NCBI RefSeq assembly: GCF_900106075.1
Contig: NZ_LT629794.1
Coordinates: forward strand, 1,034,001-1,098,000
Reading direction: 5' to 3'
DNA length: 64,000 nt
Source: Polaribacter sp. Hel1_33_78
GTDB taxonomy: Bacteria; Bacteroidota; Bacteroidia; Flavobacteriales; Flavobacteriaceae
Below the pieces are notes generated by a model. The model was not told where the DNA came from. It was given only the letters and a program-made list of their open reading frames with translations, and made no database searches. Every line of letters starts with the position of its first letter. Position 1 is the first letter of the stretch. This document shows, piece after piece, positions 15,663 to 25,047 of the stretch. The translations under genes were made by a program, and so were the position numbers.

Positions 15663-17120
15663 TTAATATATTAGTGTTTGAATTGCATGTGAAGCAATTG
15701 ATAATGATACTTCACGATTATTTACAATTAATTTATAGTTGATTTCGCTGTCAGTTTTGTTCATTACAACAGTTGTTATTTTACCATCTAAGTTTTGAAA
15801 ACTGGTGGATTCTAAGGTACTTCTTGTACAAGTAGTACTAATTCTTTTGGCGTTAGGTTTTATAAATTTGGAAAAGTGACCTATGTAATAATAAGATGGT
15901 GTATAAATAAGTTCCTTAGTTCTTAAATCAGCATGAATAGGAGCAAAGCATAAATTGTTTACGTGATTTGGCCCTCCAGTTTGATCTAACAGAATATTCC
16001 AATCTGTCCAACCAACAGTACCACTGTTAAAATCGTTAATCATTGAGCTTCCATAACGCTCTGCGTTAGACCATCTGTTATAATGATTTTCATCAAATGA
16101 CTCTTGACACCCTTCAGTAAATAATAAATTCTTATCTGGATAAGATTCTTTTATATTTTTCAGATTGTCATATTTAGGTTCTCCGCCAGTCCATGTTTCA
16201 TACCAATGAAATCCAATTCCCCAAGCATATTTTGAGGCCTCTGGGTCATCAAAAATGGTGTTGGCTCTATGTGATATCAAATCTCTATTATGATCCCAAA
16301 CCACAATATTTTTATCTTGGAAACCTACTTTTTCGAAAGTTGGACCTAAATAGTTTTTTAGAAAATCTTTTTCTTCTTCTGCCGTGTATATGCATGATTC
16401 CCAACGTTGTTTTGCCATCGGTTCATTTTGTATCGTAACTCCCCAAATAGGAATTCCTTCTTTTTCGTATTCTTGAATGAATTTCACAAAATAGTCTGCC
16501 CAAGGTTGGTAGTATTCTTTTAAAAGTTTACCACCTTGTAACATATTTTTATTTGATTTCATAAAGGCGGGCGGACTCCATGGGCTAGCGTAAAAAATCA
16601 AATCTTCACCAATAATTTTTTGTGCTTTTTTAATCATTGGAATGCGATGTCTTAAATCTCTACGAATAGAAAAACTTTTTAATTTAGGGTCATTATCATC
16701 TACATAAGTATGACTCCCTGAACTAAAGTCACAACTGTGAATACTCGTTCTTATAATATTATAATTATTGCCAGTATTTCCATAATAGGCAGTCAATAAT
16801 TCTTCTTGTTTGTTTTTAGGGAGTTTTGCAAAAACTTCTGCAGAGGCGTCTGTAATAGCACCACCAATTCCTAAAAAAGATTGAAATTGTTTCTTTGGAT
16901 TTACTAAAATTGCAATTTCAGTTTCTAAAGGCTGTTTCATATCTGTAAACACCTTTTTATCTGTTAGAGAAATCTTTAAATTAGTGTTTTCTGTTGTGGT
17001 GTATATTGTTAAATTTTTTGCTTTAAATTCTTCTTTTTCAGGTTTTAATTCTTCTTTCTTTTTGCCAAAACAAGACGTAAGAAATACAATACACACAATA
17101 TAAATTGTTGTTTTTTTCAT
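15663..17120 (-). CDS. GH30 family glycoside hydrolase (lipoprotein), copy 1
   Basis: A 485-residue lipoprotein: the signal ends at the lipobox FLTSC, with Cys17 the lipid site, so it is anchored to a membrane and probably outer-membrane exposed. The GH30 (clan GH-A) barrel is clear: FLGIGGAITDASAEVF at the start, the acid/base Glu in VTIQNEPMAKQRWESC, and the nucleophile Glu in LLFTEGCQES. A C-terminal beta domain follows. GH30 enzymes in PULs include beta-1,6-glucanases, beta-glucosidases and beta-1,6-galactanases. The sequence resembles the glucosylceramidase-like branch, but I cannot fix the linkage. It is 16 bases downstream of the second GH30 gene. Confidence 0.9.
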   Translation of the reverse strand: MKKTTIYIVCIVFLTSCFGKKKEELKPEKEEFKAKNLTIYTTTENTNLKISLTDKKVFTDMKQPLETEIAILVNPKKQFQSFLGIGGAITDASAEVFAKLPKNKQEELLTAYYGNTGNNYNIIRTSIHSCDFSSGSHTYVDDNDPKLKSFSIRRDLRHRIPMIKKAQKIIGEDLIFYASPWSPPAFMKSNKNMLQGGKLLKEYYQPWADYFVKFIQEYEKEGIPIWGVTIQNEPMAKQRWESCIYTAEEEKDFLKNYLGPTFEKVGFQDKNIVVWDHNRDLISHRANTIFDDPEASKYAWGIGFHWYETWTGGEPKYDNLKNIKESYPDKNLLFTEGCQESFDENHYNRWSNAERYGSSMINDFNSGTVGWTDWNILLDQTGGPNHVNNLCFAPIHADLRTKELIYTPSYYYIGHFSKFIKPNAKRISTTCTRSTLESTSFQNLDGKITTVVMNKTDSEINYKLIVNNREVSLSIASHAIQTLIY

Positions 17121-17136
17121 AAAAGATATTTTTAAT

Positions 17137-18579
17137 TTACCAGACTAATGTTGCCACTGAGCCTGCTGATAGGGTCATGGAAATTGGTTCTTGAGTGACA
17201 TTAATATTAAAGGATTTTTGAATATCTGTGTTATTTAAAACAATAACTACAATTTTATCTTCAGGAGTTAAAAAAGCGACATTAGGTAACTCTAGAGATG
17301 TGTTACTTTTAATTCTTATTGATCCTTGAGGTACGTATTTTGATGCATGTGCAATTATATAAAATGCTGAGTTTTTTGTTACATTATTTCCATCAATAGT
17401 TAATGCCCCTAAACATTCTGTACAACCACCATTTGTAAATGGTTTATTTTCTGGGTCGGCTGCAAGATTCCATTCTAAAATGGTTTTACTCCAATTTCTT
17501 GATGCACCGATTATTAGTTCGCGAACATGCCAACGAATATCCGCAGGGAAATCTCCAGGCGCTTGAACCCATTGTTCTGTAAAATAAACATCTTTATCAG
17601 GATGGGCATTTTTAACAAAACTCATATTGTCTATTGTACCAGCATATAAATGAAAAGCAGAACCAGACACATATTGTTTTATGTTATTATCATTTAAAAT
17701 TGAAATAGGGTAATTAGGATTGTCTAAATTATGGTCAAAAAGAATAATTTTAGTGGTTATTCCTTCTGTAATAAATAATGGACCTAAATGATTGCTAATA
17801 AAATCTTTTTGTTCATTGGCTTCCATTAACATACTAGGATTATTATATGGGTTTTCTGGTTCATTTTGAACGGTTATAGCCTCAATAGCTATGCCTTCAT
17901 TTTGCATTGCCTCTATATATTTAACAAAATAAGTAGCATAAGAAGTATAATATTGATTTTGTAATTTACCACCAATTGAACTTCCGTTTGTTTTCATCCA
18001 ACTTGGTGCGGACCAAGGAGTGGCTAAAATTTTTATACTAGGATTGATTGCTACAATATCTTTTAAAACAGGTATTAGATTGGAGTTATCCGCAGATATT
18101 GAAAAGTTTGTTTGATTTGTATCCGTTTGCCCTGGAGGTAAATCGTTGTATGAAAAAACGTTTGAATCTAAGTCTGATGCACCAATACTTATTCTTAAAT
18201 AACTTACACCGATTCCGTTTTCTACAGAAAATAACTCCTGTAATAATTCATTTTTTGCTGATGAAGACATAGCGTTGATATGCATTGCACTTCCCCCGGT
18301 TAGTGTAAAACCAAAGCCATCCATTGATTGATATGTTTCATTTTCTGAAACATTTATGGTAAAATCAGTATTATTTCTAATAGGAAAAATATTGCTTTCT
18401 TGCTTAGTAAGTAAATTTAATTTATCTGGTGTTGTCAAATAAAAACTCGCAGAAACTTGCTCAATTTCTGGGGGAGGATAGGTTTTAAGTGTTGCGTCTT
18501 CACAAGACGCTAAGGTCACGACAACCATGAATAATGTAAATAGTTTTATCATTATTTCGGTTTTTTTTATAATTTTCAT
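17137..18579 (-). CDS. GH30 family glycoside hydrolase (lipoprotein), copy 2
   Basis: A 480-residue GH30 protein, homologous to its downstream neighbour but well diverged. The N-terminus has a hydrophobic stretch ending VVTLASC, a lipobox; an internal Met at residue 10 is an equally good start. Barrel landmarks are MDGFGFTLTGGSA, the acid/base Glu in TVQNEPENPYNNPSM, and the nucleophile Glu in YFTEQWVQAPGDF. The last 80 residues form the usual GH30 beta domain. The two enzymes share a transcript with SusCD and probably attack one glycan in two steps (endo then exo). Substrate not decided; beta-1,6-linked glucan or galactan are candidates. Confidence 0.9.
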   Translation of the reverse strand: MKIIKKTEIMIKLFTLFMVVVTLASCEDATLKTYPPPEIEQVSASFYLTTPDKLNLLTKQESNIFPIRNNTDFTINVSENETYQSMDGFGFTLTGGSAMHINAMSSSAKNELLQELFSVENGIGVSYLRISIGASDLDSNVFSYNDLPPGQTDTNQTNFSISADNSNLIPVLKDIVAINPSIKILATPWSAPSWMKTNGSSIGGKLQNQYYTSYATYFVKYIEAMQNEGIAIEAITVQNEPENPYNNPSMLMEANEQKDFISNHLGPLFITEGITTKIILFDHNLDNPNYPISILNDNNIKQYVSGSAFHLYAGTIDNMSFVKNAHPDKDVYFTEQWVQAPGDFPADIRWHVRELIIGASRNWSKTILEWNLAADPENKPFTNGGCTECLGALTIDGNNVTKNSAFYIIAHASKYVPQGSIRIKSNTSLELPNVAFLTPEDKIVVIVLNNTDIQKSFNINVTQEPISMTLSAGSVATLVW

Positions 18580-18594
18580 TTTTTATAACTTTAA

Positions 18595-20322
18595 TTATTG
18601 TTTTTCAAATAGATAGGTGCCACTATTGAAATTATTTTCTAATTCTATTGTTACCTCATAAGAGCCATCTTCAGTAATATTAATGATATTTGAACCACCT
18701 CCATTAATTAGATTTCCACTTAAACTATTTGGTGTATCAGAACCAAAATCTAAATCCCAAGGGCTAATGAATTTCATATCATAGTTGGATATTAAATTCG
18801 TTGTAATTTTATAAGTATTTGGGTGCACGTAAGTCATAACTAATTCATCACGAGTATCCCAATCGTTCCAATGAAATAGTTTTAAATTATAATATGTCCA
18901 AGTTAGTTTAGCAGCATTAAAATCAAAATATAATTTGAGTGATCTATCACTATTTAAGGTAAAAGATGCATTTGAGTTTTCTAAAAGAAGTACATCGTCA
19001 GAAACTTTATCACCATTTGGTGTATTTGAATTTGCTAAACTTGATGCAATGGAATAACTTTCTCCTGAGCCATCTGCTAAAGAATTTAGAGTATAGGAAG
19101 TAGAGGCTTGCATTGGTATAAATTCATCTAATTGAAAGGAATCACCATCTTTTGAGAACTCTTTAATCATACTTCCATTTTCAAATAGGAATAAAGAATT
19201 TGGAGCTGTAATTGGATTGATTATGGTGTTATCTCTTTCAAAAGTGTAGAAATATCCATTTGAGTTGAGATTTAATGTAACTATAAATTTACCTGTTTCA
19301 TTAGAAGGGATATCCTCAAAGCTCACACCTTGTGAAGCTGCATCATTTTCAAGAATAACTGTATTTTCAGAACCTACAATTCTTTTTATTAAGTAAGCCC
19401 AATCACCATTTGCTCTAAATACAAAACCGCCAGTATTTACCAAATTAACTGAGTTTTGCCAAATACCTTGGCCTATATAATTTAATGATTCATCACCACC
19501 CCAACCTCCTGAGATTGGGTTACCGACCATACCAAAATAATCAATCTTTAGTAATTCATAAGTGTTATTATCGAGATTAATTTTAATTCTATAAGTGCCA
19601 TCTAATTCTGCAGTAATTGGATTACCAGCTTTTTCTATTGCAGCATTTTTCCCACCATATTGTAAGCTGGGTACAGAATTTTCACTATAAAATTCAAAGG
19701 TTCCACCAGCTTTTAAACTCGTGTAAACTTCGTGTATATTGGATAAATTACCATTAGCATCAGTTAATCTTTTAAGTTTTATTGCATCTTCTAAATTCCC
19801 GTTATCTTCAGTTGCGCTCCCAGATAAGAAAAGTTGATTTGGTATAATTTCATTTTCAAATCTTTTAATTTTTATGATACTAGATACTCGAGTTGACTTA
19901 CTTAAACTATTTGCCTTTACACTCCATATTATTTCTGATTCTTGATTGGCAGGATAGCCTGCATAAGATAATATTTCGTCAATTTTTTGATATGAAATTA
20001 TTGCAGTAAGGTCTTTACCGTTACTTGCAGAACTAAATTCATATAAAGGTTTACTGAAATTAGTATCACTTGTTTCATGAATAGAAACCTGATATGAAAC
20101 CCCAAATCCAACCGAAGATTCTGCTGCTAACCAGCTAAAAGTAATAGTTTCATTTGGCGTTATTTGGTCTAGTACAAAGCTTTGGTTATTTTCTGGAAGT
20201 TCAATAACTGGAGTACTTAATTCCCATAAACCTTCAGGTTCTAAATTACTTTCTTGCTCACATGAAATTATAAAAAAGGAAGTTACTAGAAGTAAGATTA
20301 TATTTTTACTGAATTGTTTCAT
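18595..20322 (-). CDS. SusE/SusF-type outer-membrane glycan-binding lipoprotein
   Basis: A 575-residue surface lipoprotein: the signal ends FFIISC and Cys21 should be lipidated. It has the SusE layout: an N-terminal Ig-like domain (PVIELPENNQSFVLDQ followed by ITFSWLAAES) and then three repeat domains of about 100 residues. Repeat marks include FEFYSENSVPSLQYGG, LKIDYFGMVGNPISGGW and LKLFHWNDWDTRDE. Such proteins bind polysaccharide at the surface and hand it to the SusCD transporter. The gene lies 11 bases after susD and 15 bases before a GH30 gene. No enzyme motif. Confidence 0.85.
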   Translation of the reverse strand: MKQFSKNIILLLVTSFFIISCEQESNLEPEGLWELSTPVIELPENNQSFVLDQITPNETITFSWLAAESSVGFGVSYQVSIHETSDTNFSKPLYEFSSASNGKDLTAIISYQKIDEILSYAGYPANQESEIIWSVKANSLSKSTRVSSIIKIKRFENEIIPNQLFLSGSATEDNGNLEDAIKLKRLTDANGNLSNIHEVYTSLKAGGTFEFYSENSVPSLQYGGKNAAIEKAGNPITAELDGTYRIKINLDNNTYELLKIDYFGMVGNPISGGWGGDESLNYIGQGIWQNSVNLVNTGGFVFRANGDWAYLIKRIVGSENTVILENDAASQGVSFEDIPSNETGKFIVTLNLNSNGYFYTFERDNTIINPITAPNSLFLFENGSMIKEFSKDGDSFQLDEFIPMQASTSYTLNSLADGSGESYSIASSLANSNTPNGDKVSDDVLLLENSNASFTLNSDRSLKLYFDFNAAKLTWTYYNLKLFHWNDWDTRDELVMTYVHPNTYKITTNLISNYDMKFISPWDLDFGSDTPNSLSGNLINGGGSNIINITEDGSYEVTIELENNFNSGTYLFEKQ

Positions 20323-20333
20323 TTTTAAATCTT

Positions 20334-21812
20334 TTATAGTGGGTTTTGAACTAATGCAGGATTTCTATCCATCTCTTGCTGAGGTATTGGAAGTAATTTT
20401 TTTGCTTCGGTTATATTATAATTTATGGGGTTACCTGTTCTTAAATCAATTTCTACTAAATTATTCATGGTAGTCATTAATTGTTTGTTTCTAATTAAAT
20501 CATCCCATCTATGTCCTTCTAAGAATAGTTCTAATCTTCTTTCTTTTAAAATTATATTCCTTAAAATATCTTTTGATGATTGTTGTGCTTGAGTTAAGTT
20601 TGGCAGTGCAACTCTGTTTCTAATTCGATTGACTTCAATTACAGCTTGACTCAGTTGATTAGATTCATTTAATGCTTCAGCTTTTATCAATATAATATCT
20701 CCAAGGCGAAGTAAATATTGACGGTCTGCACTTGCAAAACCATTGGCATTTTTCCATTTATAAGAAAACGGAATTGAAGTTCCTGAAATATTCCCCCAAT
20801 ATTCATCAACCCAATTCACGCTTTCAAATAATATTGAGGCATTTTTTCGAATATCATCTCCTTCATCATTAAAGGTATTAACAATATCAACAGAGGGAGT
20901 TACAAATTTTCGCCAAGAATCTCCAGAAATTGAAGGTGGTAATAATAATTGAGGTCCGTAATTGCCTTCATTTCCACCTAAGTATTGTATTTCTATTATA
21001 GATTCAGCATTATTGTAATTATTACTATCAAATAATTTTGGATATTCAATTAACTGGTAATTGGCTTCGCTATTTTCTAGTGCATCAATAAAGTTTAAAA
21101 CCTTAGTGTAATTTGGAGCAGGTCTTTGTATTTCTACTTTAGCACCTAATGCATTTGCAGCACCTGAAGTTGCACGCGCTTTGTTAATACTTGCATCGTT
21201 GCCATAGGTGTCTGGTAAAAGCGTAACTGCTATTTCTAAATCTTCTATTATTTGAGTATAAACTTCATCAATAGATGCTCTAGCAATATTAACATCTTCG
21301 GCATTTGTAGATACTATTGTTTTAGTGATTAGTGGCACACCACCCCAAAGTTTTACCAGTGTAAAATAATGGTAGGCCCTAAGAAATAAAGCCTCCCCTT
21401 TAATTTGTTTTTTTCTTTCTTCGGTAAGTGTAGCGTCAGAAATTAAATCTACTCTTTCTATTACTAAGTTAGCTTTTGATATTGCATTATATATGTTAGA
21501 CCAGTGTGTAAATAATCTTGAATGCGTGGGTGTTATTCCTAATAAATCTATCTGAAAAATTTCTGGATTATCACCACCTGCATAATTATTATCAGACCTT
21601 ACGTCTTGGAATAAGATATTATCCCAAACATAATATTCAGAAGACTGAAAAGATTCGTAAGCACCTACTAATGCAGCTTCTATTTGATTTTTTGTTTCAT
21701 AAGCATTTCCGCTTGTTTCCTCAGAAATTGGACTTAAATCTAAATAGTCTTCACAAGATGAAAAAAAGAATATTTGAAATAATATGAGTATAGTTAATTT
21801 ATATATTTTCAT
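20334..21812 (-). CDS. susD: SusD-like outer-membrane glycan-binding lipoprotein
   Basis: A 492-residue SusD/RagB-family lipoprotein (lipobox FFFSSC, Cys20) that forms the lid on a SusC transporter. Family features are EDYLDLSPISEETSGNAY at the mature N-terminus, TPR-like helices including GEALFLRAYHYFTLVKLWGG, and the C-terminal RRLELFLEGHRWDDLIRN followed by LLPIPQQEMDRNPALVQNP. Length is in the normal range of 480-600. It is 20 bases from the SusC stop. This is the only intact SusCD pair in the window; the other is reduced to a chimera at 44127-45290. The symbol means SusD-like. Confidence 0.94.
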   Translation of the reverse strand: MKIYKLTILILFQIFFFSSCEDYLDLSPISEETSGNAYETKNQIEAALVGAYESFQSSEYYVWDNILFQDVRSDNNYAGGDNPEIFQIDLLGITPTHSRLFTHWSNIYNAISKANLVIERVDLISDATLTEERKKQIKGEALFLRAYHYFTLVKLWGGVPLITKTIVSTNAEDVNIARASIDEVYTQIIEDLEIAVTLLPDTYGNDASINKARATSGAANALGAKVEIQRPAPNYTKVLNFIDALENSEANYQLIEYPKLFDSNNYNNAESIIEIQYLGGNEGNYGPQLLLPPSISGDSWRKFVTPSVDIVNTFNDEGDDIRKNASILFESVNWVDEYWGNISGTSIPFSYKWKNANGFASADRQYLLRLGDIILIKAEALNESNQLSQAVIEVNRIRNRVALPNLTQAQQSSKDILRNIILKERRLELFLEGHRWDDLIRNKQLMTTMNNLVEIDLRTGNPINYNITEAKKLLPIPQQEMDRNPALVQNPL

Positions 21813-21832
21813 AATTCAGAAATTTTTAAAAC

Positions 21833-24799
21833 TTAAAATTTAAAACTTGCACCTAAAAGAATATTTCTTGTTTGTGGATAGGTGCCAAAATCAATACCTC
21901 TAACAGTATTGCTACCTCCAAAAGCATTTACTTCAGGATCCAATCCAGAATAATTTGTAAAAGTGAATAGATTTTCACCAGTAGCATAAATTCTAATTGA
22001 GTTGATATTTAATTTCTTAATAATAGATTTAGGTAAATCATAACCAAGAGTAATTGCTTTTACTCTCATATAAGAAGCATCTTCTATAAATCTTGTTGAT
22101 ATTCTAGAATTATCTGTATTACCAAAACTTGCTCTAGGAATATTTGTGATGTCTCCTGGTTGCCTCCATCTATTTAAAACTGAAGTCGATTGATTTTTAG
22201 GATCTGACATACCTTCTAGCTCAATTCTTGTAGCATTTAGCATATCATTTCCTTGTGAACCTTCTAATAAAATTGATAGATTTATACCTTTATATGAAAT
22301 TGAATTAGAGAACCCATAGATAAAATCTGGATTGGCTTCACCAATAATTGTTCTATCTTCTGAAGTAGGAGTAAAAGTTGAATTTCCATTTTTATCAACA
22401 TAATATGCATTACCAGTTTGTGGATCTACACCGCCAAAAATATAACCATATAAGACTCCTAAAGATTCTCCCTCTCTAACCAAACTAGCTTCTCCTCTTC
22501 CGCCAGCAATCCCTCCTTGAAATAATTCTTGACCCACTAAATTAATTACTTTGTTCTTGTTCCAAGAAATATTGAAGTTTGTTTTCCATTTCAGATTTTC
22601 TTTATCAATATTTACGGTATTAATACTAAATTCTAAACCTTTATTTTGAAGTTCACCAATATTTTGAATAGCATTATTAAATCCCGATGATGTTGGTAAA
22701 GGAGCATTTAATAGTAGGTCTTTAGTATTTTTAATGTAAGCATCTACTGTTAGGTTAATTGTATTCGCTAACATTGAAATGTCTATTCCAATATTGGTTT
22801 GAGCAGATTCTTCCCATTTTAATTTAAGGTTTTCTATGGATGCAGGGAATGTTCCTGGTTGCGCAGTGCCACCAATAGGATAGTTAGCTCCACTACCAAC
22901 TCTGCCTAAATAAGCATAATTCGTAATTTGATCATTACCCACTAAACCCCATCCAGCTCTTATTTTAAGATCATTTATAAATGAAATGTTTTCCATGAAT
23001 TTTTCATTAGAAATTCTCCATCCTGCAGAAAATGAAGGAAAATACCCCCACCTGTTTTGAGGTCCAAAAATACTAGAACCATCTATTCTTAAGTTTAGAG
23101 TTAATAAATATTTATCATTAAAACCATAATTTACTCTTGAGATAAAAGAAGCATTTGCTTTTTCAGATTTTGTTGCAGAAGCATTAAATATTTCTGAACC
23201 ACCATTTGGAGTGGTAACACTTTCAGTAGCAAAATTTCTTGTTTCTATTGAATTATTTTCCCATAAGAATTTTTGAGTAACAGCACCTATTAAGCCTTCT
23301 ATTTTATGTTTAGAAAAATCTTTTTTGTAGCTTAAGGTATTTTCTATGATGTAAAACTTATTGCTATTTGTATTGTTTATTGATTGTCCTTTTATTGCTC
23401 TACCATAACCCGTTCTAACAGGATCTAGAAAGGAATCATAAATACCGTTGAAATTATCTACCCCTAAATTCACTTTATATGTGAAGTTCTTTAAAAACTG
23501 TGCTTGTAAATATAAATTTCCTAAAAAACGTTGACTATTATATTCTCTTTGTAAACCATCTGTTGAAGCTAAAGGGTTTTCCCAATTTTGAAAAGGATTA
23601 CTGGTATAAGAACCATCATCGTTAAAAATATCAATAATACTAGGTGTAGTTAAGGCGCCTAATAAAACCCCTCCAGTATTTACATTATTATTTTCATTTA
23701 CATCCACATCTCTGTATGAGGTATAAGCAATTCTTGAACCTACTTTTAACCAATCATAAATTTCTTGATCTAAATTAATTTTAAAATTAAATCTTTCTAA
23801 CTCAGCACTTCTAACAGCTCCTATTTGAGCGGTATAACCTGTAGATATGTAGTAGTTTGTTTTTTTGCTTTTACCAGAAACAGACAATTGATAATTCTGA
23901 GATAAACCATTTTGAAAAATCTTGTTTTGCCAATCTGTAATGGCAGTAAAATTTTCCCAATTGGTATTTAATCCCATTTCTGTCATTAAATCTCTATATT
24001 GCTCACCATTCAAAACCGGTAGGGTTTTCCATACTTGAGAAAATCCTGTGTAGGCGTCAAAAGTTACCAAAGGTTTAGATGTCTTTCCTTTTTTAGTAGT
24101 AATTAATACAACTCCATTTGCACCCTGTGCTCCATAAATAGCAGTGGAAGATGCATCTTTTAAAATAGTTATTGCGTCTATATCTTGTGGGTTGATAGAC
24201 CTTGTACCCGTTGTTGGCACACCATCAACAACATATAAAGGTTCACTACCTGCGTTTATGGAGTTAGTTCCTCTGATTCTTACACTAAAACCTTGAGAAG
24301 GCTTACCAGAACTTGATAAAACCTTTACTCCTTTGGCTTGGCCTTGTAAAAGAGCACCCAATTGACTATTTCCTCTAGACTCTAAAGTTTCTGCCTTAAC
24401 TGTTGATACACTACCAGTAATATCTTTTTTTACCTGTGCACCATACCCAACAACAACTATTTCATCGAGCTGTTCAGCATCTTCTTCAAGTATAACCTCT
24501 ACAAACGTTCTTCCATTTACATTTATCTCTTTAGTTTTCATCCCTAAATAACTAAATATTAAAACAGCATTGTTTGGTATGCTTTTTTTAAATTTGAAGA
24601 CACCGTCAAAATCTGTGGTTACCCCATTTATTGAACCTTTGAGAACTACAGATACTCCAAAGAGTAATTCATTTGACTTATCTGTAACTTTCCCTTGAAG
24701 CGTTGTTTGTGAATATGCAAAAGTTGAAATGACTATAATTACTAATGAAAGTATTAATTTTCTAATCTTCAAACTTTCATTTACATTAAATGTATTCAT
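21833..24799 (-). CDS. susC: SusC-like TonB-dependent outer-membrane transporter
   Basis: A TonB-dependent SusC/RagA receptor of about 988 residues. After the signal peptide come a carboxypeptidase-D-like regulatory domain (LQGKVTDKSNELLFGVSVVLKG, in two pieces), the TonB-box/plug start LDEIVVVGYGAQ, the plug with SGKPSQGFSVRIRGTNSI and YVVDGVPTTGTR, and a 22-strand barrel ending in NILLGASFKF. I prefer the start at 24799, because the extra seven residues from the ATG at 24820 only add MIIIKLI before a good signal sequence. It is the first gene of the GH30 operon and takes up the oligosaccharides cut at the surface. No -7 box of TAnnTTTG type was seen just upstream. Confidence 0.95.
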   Translation of the reverse strand: MNTFNVNESLKIRKLILSLVIIVISTFAYSQTTLQGKVTDKSNELLFGVSVVLKGSINGVTTDFDGVFKFKKSIPNNAVLIFSYLGMKTKEINVNGRTFVEVILEEDAEQLDEIVVVGYGAQVKKDITGSVSTVKAETLESRGNSQLGALLQGQAKGVKVLSSSGKPSQGFSVRIRGTNSINAGSEPLYVVDGVPTTGTRSINPQDIDAITILKDASSTAIYGAQGANGVVLITTKKGKTSKPLVTFDAYTGFSQVWKTLPVLNGEQYRDLMTEMGLNTNWENFTAITDWQNKIFQNGLSQNYQLSVSGKSKKTNYYISTGYTAQIGAVRSAELERFNFKINLDQEIYDWLKVGSRIAYTSYRDVDVNENNNVNTGGVLLGALTTPSIIDIFNDDGSYTSNPFQNWENPLASTDGLQREYNSQRFLGNLYLQAQFLKNFTYKVNLGVDNFNGIYDSFLDPVRTGYGRAIKGQSINNTNSNKFYIIENTLSYKKDFSKHKIEGLIGAVTQKFLWENNSIETRNFATESVTTPNGGSEIFNASATKSEKANASFISRVNYGFNDKYLLTLNLRIDGSSIFGPQNRWGYFPSFSAGWRISNEKFMENISFINDLKIRAGWGLVGNDQITNYAYLGRVGSGANYPIGGTAQPGTFPASIENLKLKWEESAQTNIGIDISMLANTINLTVDAYIKNTKDLLLNAPLPTSSGFNNAIQNIGELQNKGLEFSINTVNIDKENLKWKTNFNISWNKNKVINLVGQELFQGGIAGGRGEASLVREGESLGVLYGYIFGGVDPQTGNAYYVDKNGNSTFTPTSEDRTIIGEANPDFIYGFSNSISYKGINLSILLEGSQGNDMLNATRIELEGMSDPKNQSTSVLNRWRQPGDITNIPRASFGNTDNSRISTRFIEDASYMRVKAITLGYDLPKSIIKKLNINSIRIYATGENLFTFTNYSGLDPEVNAFGGSNTVRGIDFGTYPQTRNILLGASFKF

Positions 24800-25047
24800 G
24801 ATTAATTTTATAATTATCATATAGTTTATGCTTATTTAACTTTATTCTAGAGTATTTTAACTTTCGAGTAAAATTAAATAAGTAGGTGAGTTTAAAAAGA
24901 AATTAAATAATAAAAAGTAGTGTTTTGTAGTTTATTTTTTATTTAAATAAATGTAATTGAAGTAGTTATATATTATTGTTGATTTAATAAAGTAGTAAGT
25001 TTATAAATCTTAGTAGTGTTTAAATAAATAAAATAAAACTATTTATT

